Origin: Agarivorans sp050870875
Lineage (GTDB): Bacteria; Pseudomonadota; Gammaproteobacteria; Enterobacterales; Celerinatantimonadaceae
Direction: 5' to 3'
NCBI RefSeq assembly: GCF_050870875.2
Contig: NZ_CP194041.2
Span: 3,162,001 to 3,226,000, forward strand
DNA: 64,000 nucleotides
The notes under the pieces were generated by a model, which saw only the letters and a program-made list of their open reading frames with translations, was not told where the DNA came from and did no database searches. Both the position numbers and the translations under genes were made by a program. Positions 1 to 7,623 of this stretch are shown here, one piece after another (the first letter of the stretch is position 1; the number at the start of each line of letters is the position of its first letter).

Positions 1-261
1 GATGAATTTGCCCTATTGATCCCCTTCAGTGAAGTGAGCCAACTGAAACAATTATCTAAGCGTTTACTCGACGCTTTTACACCAGCCATTGGCTACCAAC
101 AGATCTCGGTCGCGGTGACCATCAGTATTGGAATGTGTCGCTTTCACCGCCACGATGAACAATTTGAACAAACCCTACATCGCGCCGACCAAGCCATGTA
201 TCAAGTCAAAGATGAGGGTAAAAACAACTTTCACTTATGGGGGTTTAATTCTGAGGCGTAA
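1..261 (+). CDS. Diguanylate cyclase (GGDEF domain), C-terminal end only
   Basis: The reading frame is open from the first base, and its first residues, DEFALL, are the end of a GGDEF active-site motif. The gene therefore begins upstream of the window. The remaining 86 residues match the C-terminal half of a GGDEF domain, including the late motif ISIGM and the helix with RADQAMYQVKDEGKN. Intact GGDEF domains make cyclic-di-GMP from two GTP. Whether the first GG residues and an inhibitory site are present cannot be seen. The 3' end overlaps the convergent msrQ gene by 17 bases. Confidence 0.85.
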   Translation, partial: DEFALLIPFSEVSQLKQLSKRLLDAFTPAIGYQQISVAVTISIGMCRFHRHDEQFEQTLHRADQAMYQVKDEGKNNFHLWGFNSEA

Positions 262-874
262 AGCTTTTTATCCATCGTCGTAAGGGAACCCTGCGCATAG
301 ACAACAAAACAAAGGTCAAACCTAAATATATAATGGGCTCAATCCATCCAGACTTCAAAGACCACCAAAAATGAATGATTATCGCCAATGTAACGGGATA
401 GATAAATCCGTGAAGTTGCAACCAGACTCGGCCCAGTTTTTGTTGTATGCGCTTAAATGAAGTCAGGCTTTGAGCCAACAATAATATAAAGGCAAACATA
501 CCAAACCATATATAGGGCCGATCCAATACTTCTTGTCCAAACAAGGCCCAATCTAAGCCTAAGTCAAACACCAAATAAGCGAGCATGTGTAACAGCGAAT
601 AAAAGAATACATATAGGCCCACTAAACGCCTAAAAGCAAACAACACGGGTAAACGAAAACGCCGAGCAAAGGGGGCTAAACACAGCGTAATCAGGAGTAT
701 ATTCAGCGCTACATTAGCCAAATAGTGGATCAGGGCTTTGACCGGATCGCCCCCCCACCAGCCATCACTAACCGCTAAAAAACAATAAAGCAGTGGGCTT
801 AACAACAATAAATGTAATAGCACCCGCACTTGCCATTGATGCTTAGCTAAATACTGATTAATTTTTTTACTCAC
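245..874 (-). CDS. msrQ: Haem-binding membrane subunit of the periplasmic methionine sulfoxide reductase, MsrQ (YedZ)
   Basis: The product has 209 residues, close to E. coli YedZ, with about six hydrophobic membrane segments. Histidines expected to hold b-type haem are seen in the SLLHML, LQLHGF and IIHFWW segments. MsrQ passes electrons from the respiratory chain or flavin reductase to the molybdoenzyme MsrP, which repairs oxidised methionine in periplasmic proteins. It lies directly downstream of msrP (10 bases apart), as in the usual msrPQ operon. The start codon is GTG, preceded by a GAGAG ribosome-binding site. Confidence 0.93.
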   Translation of the reverse strand: MSKKINQYLAKHQWQVRVLLHLLLLSPLLYCFLAVSDGWWGGDPVKALIHYLANVALNILLITLCLAPFARRFRLPVLFAFRRLVGLYVFFYSLLHMLAYLVFDLGLDWALFGQEVLDRPYIWFGMFAFILLLAQSLTSFKRIQQKLGRVWLQLHGFIYPVTLAIIIHFWWSLKSGWIEPIIYLGLTFVLLSMRRVPLRRWIKSFTPQN

Positions 875-884
875 ACGTCTCTCA

Positions 885-1892
885 CTAAAAATACTTATTT
901 AAGTCCATGCCTTGATAGAGATGAGCGACCTGCTCACTATAACCATTAAACATTTCTGTTTTTATTCGTTTACGCCCTAACAAGCCCGTTGAATCAATCC
1001 GCCGTTCTGAAGCTTGACTCCAGCGCGGGTGGTCGGCCAGCGGATTCACATTGGCATAAAAACCATACTCATGAGGTGCAAGTCGATTCCAAGTGGTTGG
1101 TGGTTGAGTCTCAAGTAAATGGATTTTAACAATCGACTTAATACTCTTAAAACCGTATTTCCATGGCACAACCAAACGTAATGGCGCACCATTTTGTGCG
1201 GGTAGGGTTTTGCCGTACATACCTACAGCCATAAACGTGAGTGGATTCGTCGCTTCGTCAATCCGCAAACCTTCAACGTAGGGATAACGGATCCCTCCGC
1301 CTGTAAACGAATTTTTCTGTCCCGGCATTTGCTCCGGATCATAAAGCGTTTCAAAGGCAACATAGCGAGCCGACGACAAGGGCTTCACCATTTTCAGCAG
1401 ATCGGCCAACGAAAACCCCACCCAAGGGATGACCATCGACCAAGCTTCGACACAACGTAAGCGGTAAATCCGTTGTTCTAAAGCCATTTTTGCCATCAAT
1501 TTATCTAAATCAAGCGTGAGTTCTTGCTCTACCTCTCCGGTAATTTTAATCGTCCATGGCGAAGGATTAAAGCTGCGGCTATTCTTCGCCGGATCATTTT
1601 TACCAGTACCAAACTCATAAAAATTATTATGGCTAGTGGCAGTCGACTCTGGGGTTAGCACATCTTGATGGATCGGTGGAATGTCAATTTTGTTCAATGC
1701 TCGACGAACCAATGCCACTGGCTCGGGGTCGTCAGCACTAAACCAAGATGCGCCTGCTACACTCGTAGGCAAGGCCGCACCAGCGCCAATAAAACCTAAA
1801 CCTTTCATAATATTACGGCGCTGTTTAAATAAAGACTCGGGCGTCACCGCCGACTCTGCTTCTTCCCAATCACGCTTCATTTTAAACCACAT
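885..1892 (-). CDS. msrP: Molybdopterin-dependent periplasmic methionine sulfoxide reductase MsrP (YedY)
   Basis: This is the catalytic subunit of the MsrPQ system, reducing protein-bound methionine sulfoxide in the periplasm. The N-terminus carries a twin-arginine signal (KQRRNIMKGLG followed by a hydrophobic stretch), fitting export of the folded cofactor-loaded enzyme. The sulfite-oxidase-fold core includes RLRCVEAW, whose Cys ligates molybdenum in the family. A longer frame reaches back to 1940, but the ATG at 1892 has a strong AAAAGGAG ribosome-binding site 5 bases upstream and gives the usual length (about 335 residues). msrQ follows directly. Confidence 0.94.
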   Translation of the reverse strand: MWFKMKRDWEEAESAVTPESLFKQRRNIMKGLGFIGAGAALPTSVAGASWFSADDPEPVALVRRALNKIDIPPIHQDVLTPESTATSHNNFYEFGTGKNDPAKNSRSFNPSPWTIKITGEVEQELTLDLDKLMAKMALEQRIYRLRCVEAWSMVIPWVGFSLADLLKMVKPLSSARYVAFETLYDPEQMPGQKNSFTGGGIRYPYVEGLRIDEATNPLTFMAVGMYGKTLPAQNGAPLRLVVPWKYGFKSIKSIVKIHLLETQPPTTWNRLAPHEYGFYANVNPLADHPRWSQASERRIDSTGLLGRKRIKTEMFNGYSEQVAHLYQGMDLNKYF

Positions 1893-1945
1893 AGCATCTC
1901 CTTTTTCTATCAGACCTCGCTTGCGGTAAAAAAATTTCACGAGGC

Positions 1946-3217
1946 TTAATTTTTACTGGCGATCCGCTTGATGTGCTGATATTCCCCGAACACGGGTAAA
2001 TCAGTGAGGTAACGGCGCAACATGTCCATCGCAACCGCAGTCGCCATCACCCGCACCACCGAGCGACTCCGATTACTAAGCAATAGTTGCTGGCTAATAC
2101 AACGGTCGCCCTCCGCGAGGCTAAAACAAACGGTACCGACCGGTTTTTGCTCACTACCACCATCCGGACCCGCGATCCCAGTAATTGATAAGGCAATATT
2201 GGCGGCACTATTGGCGAGCGCACCGAAAGCCATCGCTTGACTGGTTTCCATGGACACCGCGCCATATTGTTCAAGTAGTGCCTCGGGAACCCCAATGCTT
2301 TGTTGCTTCGCTAGATTGCTATAGGTCACAAAGCCACGATCTAAGTAAGCTGAACTCCCCGCTACAGCCACTAGTTCGGCAGCTAACATGCCACCTGTGC
2401 AAGATTCAGCTAAAACTAACTTTTTCCCCGCTGCAACCATCAATTGCTGAAGATGCAGGGCCCAATTGCCTTGATCTTCAGTAAAAATATGTGCTGCAAG
2501 TTGCGCTCGCAATAATTGGCTCAAGCGCTCAAATTCAGCGTCTTGGCGAGGATAAAACAGCTTCACCTCAATACTGGGTCGTGATGAACGGTAGCCTAAA
2601 CGTGCTTCGGGCGGTAACTCTAGGGGATCAAAACGGTCACTCAATGAAGACTCTGATAAACCGAAAGTATAAAAACGTTTCACTTCACCATTCGATTCTG
2701 GCACAGCAGCTTGCAAACGCGGAAACCACTGCTGCTTGACCATTTTCTTGAATTCACTCGGCACGCCAGGTGTAAACAGCAACTGAGCACCAGCATGTTG
2801 TACGATAAAACCACTGGCGGTCCCAATGGGGTTATCGACTAATTCCGCCCCTTCCGGCAACATCGCTTGTTTAACATTACTTTCTGGCATCGCTATGTTT
2901 TGTAGTTGATACCACGCTTGCAACTGACTTAACCAGTGCTGATTTAACTGTAAGGGCTTACCGATCAGTTGCGCTGCAGCCTCGGCACTTAAATCGTCAG
3001 AAGTCGGTCCCAATCCCCCATTCACCAATACCCAATCACTGCGCAGGGCCGCCTGATGGAGGGCATCGACGATATCTTCAAGCTTATCCGCTACCGTTTG
3101 CCGACGGCTAAAACTCAAACCGATATCATTCAGCTCTTGACCACACCATGCAGCGTTAGTATCCGCGATATCGCCTTGGAGAACTTCATCGCCGGTACTG
3201 AGCATTTCTATTTTCAT
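1946..3217 (-). CDS. cinA: CinA family protein: molybdopterin-binding-like domain plus nicotinamide-nucleotide amidohydrolase
   Basis: The 423-residue product has the two domains of CinA. Residues ~1-170 form the MoCF-biosynthesis fold (STGDEVLQGDIADTN, NGGLGPTSDD). Residues ~265-410 form the PncC-type amidase (LAESCTGG, GFVTYSN, SITGIAGPDGG, PVGTVCF). The amidase deamidates NMN to nicotinate mononucleotide and so recycles NAD precursors. The N-terminal domain has ADP-ribose pyrophosphatase activity in some homologues. The start has an AAGGAAG site. The gene lies 14 bases after ltaE on the same strand and is probably cotranscribed with it. Confidence 0.92.
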   Translation of the reverse strand: MKIEMLSTGDEVLQGDIADTNAAWCGQELNDIGLSFSRRQTVADKLEDIVDALHQAALRSDWVLVNGGLGPTSDDLSAEAAAQLIGKPLQLNQHWLSQLQAWYQLQNIAMPESNVKQAMLPEGAELVDNPIGTASGFIVQHAGAQLLFTPGVPSEFKKMVKQQWFPRLQAAVPESNGEVKRFYTFGLSESSLSDRFDPLELPPEARLGYRSSRPSIEVKLFYPRQDAEFERLSQLLRAQLAAHIFTEDQGNWALHLQQLMVAAGKKLVLAESCTGGMLAAELVAVAGSSAYLDRGFVTYSNLAKQQSIGVPEALLEQYGAVSMETSQAMAFGALANSAANIALSITGIAGPDGGSEQKPVGTVCFSLAEGDRCISQQLLLSNRSRSVVRVMATAVAMDMLRRYLTDLPVFGEYQHIKRIASKN

Positions 3218-3231
3218 GATGACTTCCTTAA

Positions 3232-4284
3232 TTAATTCATTGGCCTAGCGGTATTGTTGCTTATCACAGCCGCTGATTCAGCGTAAAAGGCTTTAATCGC
3301 GCCAATGAGTTGTTTTATATCTTGTTGATTCACATCAAGATGGGTCAAGAAACGGATCGGCGTCCCGGCGGTAACAAATATCCCCCGTTCGGCTAAATAC
3401 TCTGCTAAGGCAAAGGATTGTTGGTGACGACAACGCGCATAAACCACATTGGTTTGCACCGAGTGTGCGTCACATTCTAATTCCTCAATTTGCGCCAGTT
3501 GTTCCGCCAACAATTGTGCATTAGCGTGATCCTCGGCTAAACGAGCGACATGATGCTCCAAAGCGTATTGGCCAGCGGCTGCAATAATGCCCGCTTGACG
3601 CATGCCACCCCCTAACATTTTTCGCAATCGCTTGGCGCGCTCGATTAAGCGTTTATCGCCAAGCAGTAACGAACCAATCGGCGCTCCCAAACCCTTCGAT
3701 AAACAAATGGTAAAACTGTCGAAAGGCGCTACCAGCAGACGTTCATCGACACCGCTTTGAACCACGGCATTAAACAATCGAGCACCATCCAGGTGCAGCG
3801 CCAGCTGATGCTCTGCCACGAAGGAAGGTAAGCTAGCCAAATAATCCATCGGTAATACCCGCCCGCCAATGGTATTTTCCAAAGATAACAGGCGAGTTTG
3901 GGCAAAGTGAAAATCATCTTCTTTAATTGCCGCCTGAACCTTGTTGAGACACAGGCTTCCATCAGAACTATTTTCTATTGGCTGTGGCTGCACACTCCCA
4001 AGTACTGCGGCACCACCAGCTTCATATCTATAATTATGTGCACTCTGACCACAAATATACTCATCCCCTCGCTGGCAGTGCGCCATAATGGCCAACAGGT
4101 TGGCTTGAGTCCCCGAACTACAAAACAAGGCGGCTTCGGTTCCCATTCTCTCGGCAGCATAATCCTGCAAACGATTGACCGTAGGATCATCACCATATAC
4201 GTCATCCCCCACTTCCGCTTGACTCATTAATAAACGCATTGCTTGCGTAGGACGGGTGACAGTATCACTTCTAAAATCACTCAT
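3232..4284 (-). CDS. ltaE: Low-specificity L-threonine aldolase, PLP-dependent
   Basis: The product, 350 residues, matches the beta-eliminating lyase / threonine aldolase family from its first residues (DFRSDTVTRPT, VGDDVYGDDPTV). Residues seen are HLDGARLFNA, which holds the pyridine nitrogen of PLP, and CLSKGLGAP, whose Lys forms the Schiff base. It splits threonine or allo-threonine to glycine and acetaldehyde. The start codon overlaps the stop of the upstream epimerase-like gene by four bases, which suggests translational coupling. Confidence 0.9.
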   Translation of the reverse strand: MSDFRSDTVTRPTQAMRLLMSQAEVGDDVYGDDPTVNRLQDYAAERMGTEAALFCSSGTQANLLAIMAHCQRGDEYICGQSAHNYRYEAGGAAVLGSVQPQPIENSSDGSLCLNKVQAAIKEDDFHFAQTRLLSLENTIGGRVLPMDYLASLPSFVAEHQLALHLDGARLFNAVVQSGVDERLLVAPFDSFTICLSKGLGAPIGSLLLGDKRLIERAKRLRKMLGGGMRQAGIIAAAGQYALEHHVARLAEDHANAQLLAEQLAQIEELECDAHSVQTNVVYARCRHQQSFALAEYLAERGIFVTAGTPIRFLTHLDVNQQDIKQLIGAIKAFYAESAAVISNNTARPMN

Positions 4285-5117
4285 GACTCAGCCTCTTGTT
4301 GATGTTCGATTAACCATTGCATCGGATCGGGGTAGCTAAATTGATAATTCAATACAGCCTTAATTCTATGGTTGTCGATCCGTTTATTACTGACTTCACC
4401 GGCGGTAAACGTGGGCGTAACCAGTCCCAACTGCTCAGCCGCTAGCTCATAAAACTCTTGTTTAGTTGGATGTAAATCACTACAGGCATTGAACTGCTCG
4501 CCCCAAATATCCCGCTGAATTAAAGCACCAATCAACGCGATACAGTCCTGACGATGGATCACATTCACCGGACTCTTTGCGCCACTCACAGTTTTCCCCG
4601 ATAAAAATCGTCCAGGTTTACGCTGTCCGCCCAGTAAGCCAGAAAAACGCAGTACACTCGCTTGATAAGCGCGACTAGCAAATAACTTATCTTCAATATG
4701 GCTTAAGGCAATACCAGAACTGGTGGTCGGATGACGAGCCGTGTATTCATCTACGATTCCCTGTTGAGGCCCATAAACCGAAGTAGACGAGATAAAGAGG
4801 ATCTTTTTAACGCCATGCTCTGTAGCGGCATCAAGTAACGCGGTGATTTGGGCGATATGGTAGTCTGCGGTATTTGTTTTACGCCCTGGAGGAATATTTA
4901 TAATGAGCAAGTCACAAGCAAGCAACGCTGCAATATTATTTGACTGTAACTGCGGCGCTAAATCCAACTGATATGCTTCTATGCCTAGATGGCCAAGTGA
5001 TTCCAGCTCTTCAAGCTTACGCCGAGACCCCAATACCCGATAGCCTTCGGCCAACAAAAACTGCGCTAAAGGTAAACCCAACCAACCGCAGCCCACTATA
5101 CTAATTCGTTTGATCAC
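4281..5117 (-). CDS. NAD(P)-binding epimerase/dehydratase-like protein, YeeZ-type atypical SDR
   Basis: The 278-residue product begins with a Rossmann nucleotide-binding motif (ISIVGCGWLGLPLA) and contains FISSTSVYG, a typical extended-SDR segment. It resembles E. coli YeeZ, an atypical SDR of unknown substrate. The start is a GTG with AAGGA six bases upstream. It is first in a three-gene unit with ltaE and cinA. An 18-base perfect palindrome lies 33 bases upstream of the start and may be an operator. The family is clear; the reaction is not known. Confidence 0.8.
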   Translation of the reverse strand: MIKRISIVGCGWLGLPLAQFLLAEGYRVLGSRRKLEELESLGHLGIEAYQLDLAPQLQSNNIAALLACDLLIINIPPGRKTNTADYHIAQITALLDAATEHGVKKILFISSTSVYGPQQGIVDEYTARHPTTSSGIALSHIEDKLFASRAYQASVLRFSGLLGGQRKPGRFLSGKTVSGAKSPVNVIHRQDCIALIGALIQRDIWGEQFNACSDLHPTKQEFYELAAEQLGLVTPTFTAGEVSNKRIDNHRIKAVLNYQFSYPDPMQWLIEHQQEAES

Positions 5118-5149
5118 TCACTGTCCTTTTAAGTTTAGCGGCAATTACA

Positions 5150-5167
5150 CCCCATTCGCGAATGGGG
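5150..5167. promoter_or_regulatory. 18-base perfect palindrome upstream of the YeeZ-like gene
   Basis: The arms CCCCATTCG and CGAATGGGG are perfectly complementary with no loop. This favours a protein-binding operator over an RNA hairpin. It sits 33 bases before the GTG of the minus-strand gene ending at 5117, where a promoter would be expected. The binding protein is unknown. Confidence 0.45.
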
Positions 5168-5509
5168 GATCTATTTAGACCGAGGGGAAATAGATGAGAG
5201 CAAGCCGTTGATTGCTGGAATACTTTATTAAAAATAGAAAATAAACAACAAAACTAACATTCATTTTAACCAGCGTAAATCAATCGATAATGAATAGAGT
5301 TGCTATTCTATCAACCGAGCACAATATCTGAACAATCGATAGCGATTCAAATCATGTTAGACAAGGGGGATGATTGAGTGCGTTTATGCTAATTCTAAAG
5401 CAAAAACACTTAGGCCGAAGATTTCATTAAAATGGCCACGGAGTAAACTTGCGTCTTCGCTGTCATAAAAGTGATCTTGAGTTGTATTCGCCAACCGTAA
5501 AACGAAGGC

Positions 5510-5539
5510 AAAAAAAAACGACCCAAAAATTTAGGTCGT
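5510..5539 (-). terminator. Orphan rho-independent terminator
   Basis: Read on the minus strand, arms ACGACC and GGTCGT enclose a 10-base loop and are followed by a run of T. No protein gene ends just upstream. The GalR-like gene already has its own terminator 165 bases earlier, so this one may end a small RNA. Confidence 0.65.
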
Positions 5540-5668
5540 AACAGCAAGTTCTTAGAATTGTAGATAGCTAGAAATGCTAGTTAAATCAATCAATTCTATA
5601 CAGCGGGAAAGTTTCAATTAAGTCATCTCAAACTCAATCTTCAAATGCGGCTAACAATTGCATCCGAT
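5510..5668 (-). ncRNA. Candidate small RNA
   Basis: A possible minus-strand promoter, TTGCTA at 5697-5702 and TATCGT at 5675-5680 with 16 bases between, precedes about 130 bases with no good reading frame that end in a clear terminator. This is inference from signals only; I do not recognise the RNA family. Read-through from the repressor gene is the simplest alternative. Confidence 0.3.
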
Positions 5669-5703
5669 GTGAAAACGATACCAGAAAAGCCTTTCATAGC
5701 AAA

Positions 5704-5730
5704 ATAAAAAAAGGGCTAAGAACAGCCCTT
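5704..5730 (-). terminator. Terminator of the GalR-like gene
   Basis: On the minus strand, AAGGGCTG and its partner AGCCCTT form a short stem followed by a run of seven T, 22 bases after the stop codon of the repressor gene. Confidence 0.8.
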
Positions 5731-5751
5731 GCTTAGAATGTTTGATTTAGA

Positions 5752-6771
5752 TCACAGTTTATTGATTACGGAATCACGCACAATCAACTCTGGAATAAAT
5801 TTAAGCCCGATAATATTAGGCTCAATTTCCTTGCCTTTCTTTTCCAAAATATCGATAGCTAACTGAGCGGCACGCTTGCCCATATCCTCAATAGGATAAC
5901 GAACGGTGGTGAGCTTAGGATGAACAAAACGCGCATAGTGATTATCATCATAACCCACAACAGAGATTTGCCCGGGAATATCGAAGCCTTTATCACGTAA
6001 AGCCGATACGGCTCCAGCAACCATCGAGTCGTTATACCCCACGATGGCAGTAAAACTCATTCCTCGCTCTAATAATTGACTTACTGCTTGGCTCCCCCCA
6101 ACTTCATCGGGGTAAGCTCGAGCAATCAGCTGCTCATCAATAGGTGCGGATATTTGTTCCATCGCTTGACGATAACCTGATAAACGCTCAACGCCATCGG
6201 TGAATGACAGATCATCGGTAGTAATAAAGGCAATATCTTTATGGCCTTTTTCTTGTAAATGGCGAGTCGACTTATACGTCCCCTCACTATTGTCCAAGTA
6301 CACACAACGATTCTCGAAGCCAGGAACTAAACGGTTAATAAAAATAAACGGGGTCTTACAATCCGCAATTTCTCTTAACTCCTCATTACTTAATGCCATC
6401 GAATGAACAATAACTGCATCACACTGACGCTGTAATAATATATCGATCGCATGACGCTCTTTCTCTGCACTATGATGGCCCGACATAACAATGGTATATT
6501 TACCGGCCATATCAACAATTTCTTCTATACCCTTCATCATCTGCACAAAGAACGGGCCACCACCGAGATCACCCACCACTAAACCAATACAGTCGGAACG
6601 TTTGCTAACCAAGGCTTGGGCAAAACTATTTGGGCGATAATGAAGCTCTTCCATCGCTCGGAGAACGGCCTCTCGTTTCTCTGGTGCTACCTGAGCAGTA
6701 TCGTTAATCACGCGAGATACGGTTGATATCGACACATTTGCCAACTGAGAAACATCTTTAATTGTGGCCAA
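5752..6771 (-). CDS. LacI/GalR-family transcriptional repressor
   Basis: The 339-residue product starts with a LacI helix-turn-helix (IKDVSQLANVSISTVSRVIN, residues 3-22) followed by the hinge helix region (YRPNSFAQAL). The rest is a periplasmic-binding-protein-like sugar sensor. It resembles E. coli GalR over its length (INRLVPGFENRC, FTAIVGYNDSM, LTTVRYPIEDM). The effector is unknown because no sugar genes are nearby; it is a stand-alone gene with its own terminator, divergent from pdxH. A 14-base palindrome in the shared upstream region could be its autoregulatory site, which is a guess. Confidence 0.88.
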   Translation of the reverse strand: MATIKDVSQLANVSISTVSRVINDTAQVAPEKREAVLRAMEELHYRPNSFAQALVSKRSDCIGLVVGDLGGGPFFVQMMKGIEEIVDMAGKYTIVMSGHHSAEKERHAIDILLQRQCDAVIVHSMALSNEELREIADCKTPFIFINRLVPGFENRCVYLDNSEGTYKSTRHLQEKGHKDIAFITTDDLSFTDGVERLSGYRQAMEQISAPIDEQLIARAYPDEVGGSQAVSQLLERGMSFTAIVGYNDSMVAGAVSALRDKGFDIPGQISVVGYDDNHYARFVHPKLTTVRYPIEDMGKRAAQLAIDILEKKGKEIEPNIIGLKFIPELIVRDSVINKL

Positions 6772-6881
6772 ATTACTTACCCTCTTATCGTCTGCAAAGC
6801 AGAATTAAACTTGAAAAACGATCTGGGTAAAACTATACCAAGACAGAGCAAAACTTGATAGTGAAACCGCGCCACAGAGTG

Positions 6882-6895
6882 TAAACTATAGTTTA
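6882..6895. promoter_or_regulatory. 14-base palindrome between the GalR-like gene and pdxH
   Basis: TAAACTATAGTTTA is a perfect inverted repeat about 110 bases upstream of the repressor gene and 75 bases upstream of pdxH. It lacks the central CG usual in LacI-family operators, so another regulator, or chance in AT-rich DNA, is possible. Confidence 0.3.
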
Positions 6896-6969
6896 AATTT
6901 AGATATCCGTTGCTGCTTCATGCAATGAGTTTTTTTACTTGTTGCATCAACTAATTAAGTAAGTTAATT

Positions 6970-7623
6970 ATGTCATTTATTAGTAAGTTACGTTGTGCCT
7001 TAACCTTGGGTCAAGGAGTGTTGGTCTCGCTTCCTGAGCCGACTGGCAAAGAAGATCCCATAGAGCTATTTGGGGAATGGTTTAAACAAGCCAAAAAATC
7101 AGGAATTGTACTGCCTGAGTCAATGACAGTTTCGTCGGTAGGCGCTGATGGTCGTCCTTCGGCTAGAGTCGTATTGTTAAAAGAATTTGACGCAGAGGGC
7201 TTTGTTTTTTACACCAATTATTCGAGTAGAAAAGGACAGGAGTTAGAGCTTCATCCTCTCGCTTGTTTAACCTTTCATTGGAATATTTTACAACGCCAAG
7301 TTCGCATTGAAGGGCGTGTTGAAAGAGTCACTCAACAACAGTCCGAGCACTACTTCCATAGCCGCGGACGAGGCAGCCAAATTGGTGCTTGGGCCAGCCA
7401 CCAAAGCCAAGTCATCGCAAACCGTAGTATTCTTGAAAAACAAGTCAGCAATTGCAAACAAGAGTTTGCAGATAAAGAGGTGCCACTGCCTGAGTTTTGG
7501 GGTGGCTACCGAGTCATTCCCGATACAATTGAGTTTTGGCAAGGTAAAGCCGATCGTCTGCATGACCGCTTCCGTTATAGTTGCGACGCCAAGGGCTGGA
7601 AAGCGGACCGCCTTAGCCCTTAG
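6970..7623 (+). CDS. pdxH: Pyridoxamine/pyridoxine 5'-phosphate oxidase
   Basis: This FMN enzyme oxidises PNP or PMP to pyridoxal 5'-phosphate. The 217-residue product contains the family blocks SARVVLLKEFD, FYTNYSSRKG, FHWNILQRQVRIEG, SRGRGSQIGAWAS, LPEFWGGYRV and the C-terminal signature IEFWQGKADRLHDRF. The N-terminal segment, usually close to REYTxGGL and part of a lid over the active site, reads RCALTLGQGVL and is divergent. No strong ribosome-binding site precedes the ATG, so the start is less certain than the identity. The 3' end overlaps the convergent slt gene by 11 bases. Confidence 0.93.
   Translation: MSFISKLRCALTLGQGVLVSLPEPTGKEDPIELFGEWFKQAKKSGIVLPESMTVSSVGADGRPSARVVLLKEFDAEGFVFYTNYSSRKGQELELHPLACLTFHWNILQRQVRIEGRVERVTQQQSEHYFHSRGRGSQIGAWASHQSQVIANRSILEKQVSNCKQEFADKEVPLPEFWGGYRVIPDTIEFWQGKADRLHDRFRYSCDAKGWKADRLSP

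Larger units (their letters stand above)
5118..5751. other. Non-coding stretch of 634 bases
   Basis: No convincing protein gene is seen. The stretch holds an 18-base palindrome near its left end, an orphan minus-strand terminator hairpin at 5510-5539, and the terminator of the GalR-like gene at 5704-5730. The 165 bases between the two hairpins may encode a small RNA. The part from about 5170 to 5505 is AT-rich and shows nothing else I can support. Confidence 0.7.

Noticed and set aside
1681..1929. Plus-strand frame opposite msrP
   Set aside because: It is antisense to a clearly conserved gene with a Tat signal and has no ribosome-binding site or family likeness.
5590..5700. Small reading frame of 18 codons downstream of the GalR-like gene (minus strand)
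   Set aside because: No ribosome-binding site, and its start would lie within the repressor terminator region; a small RNA is the better guess.
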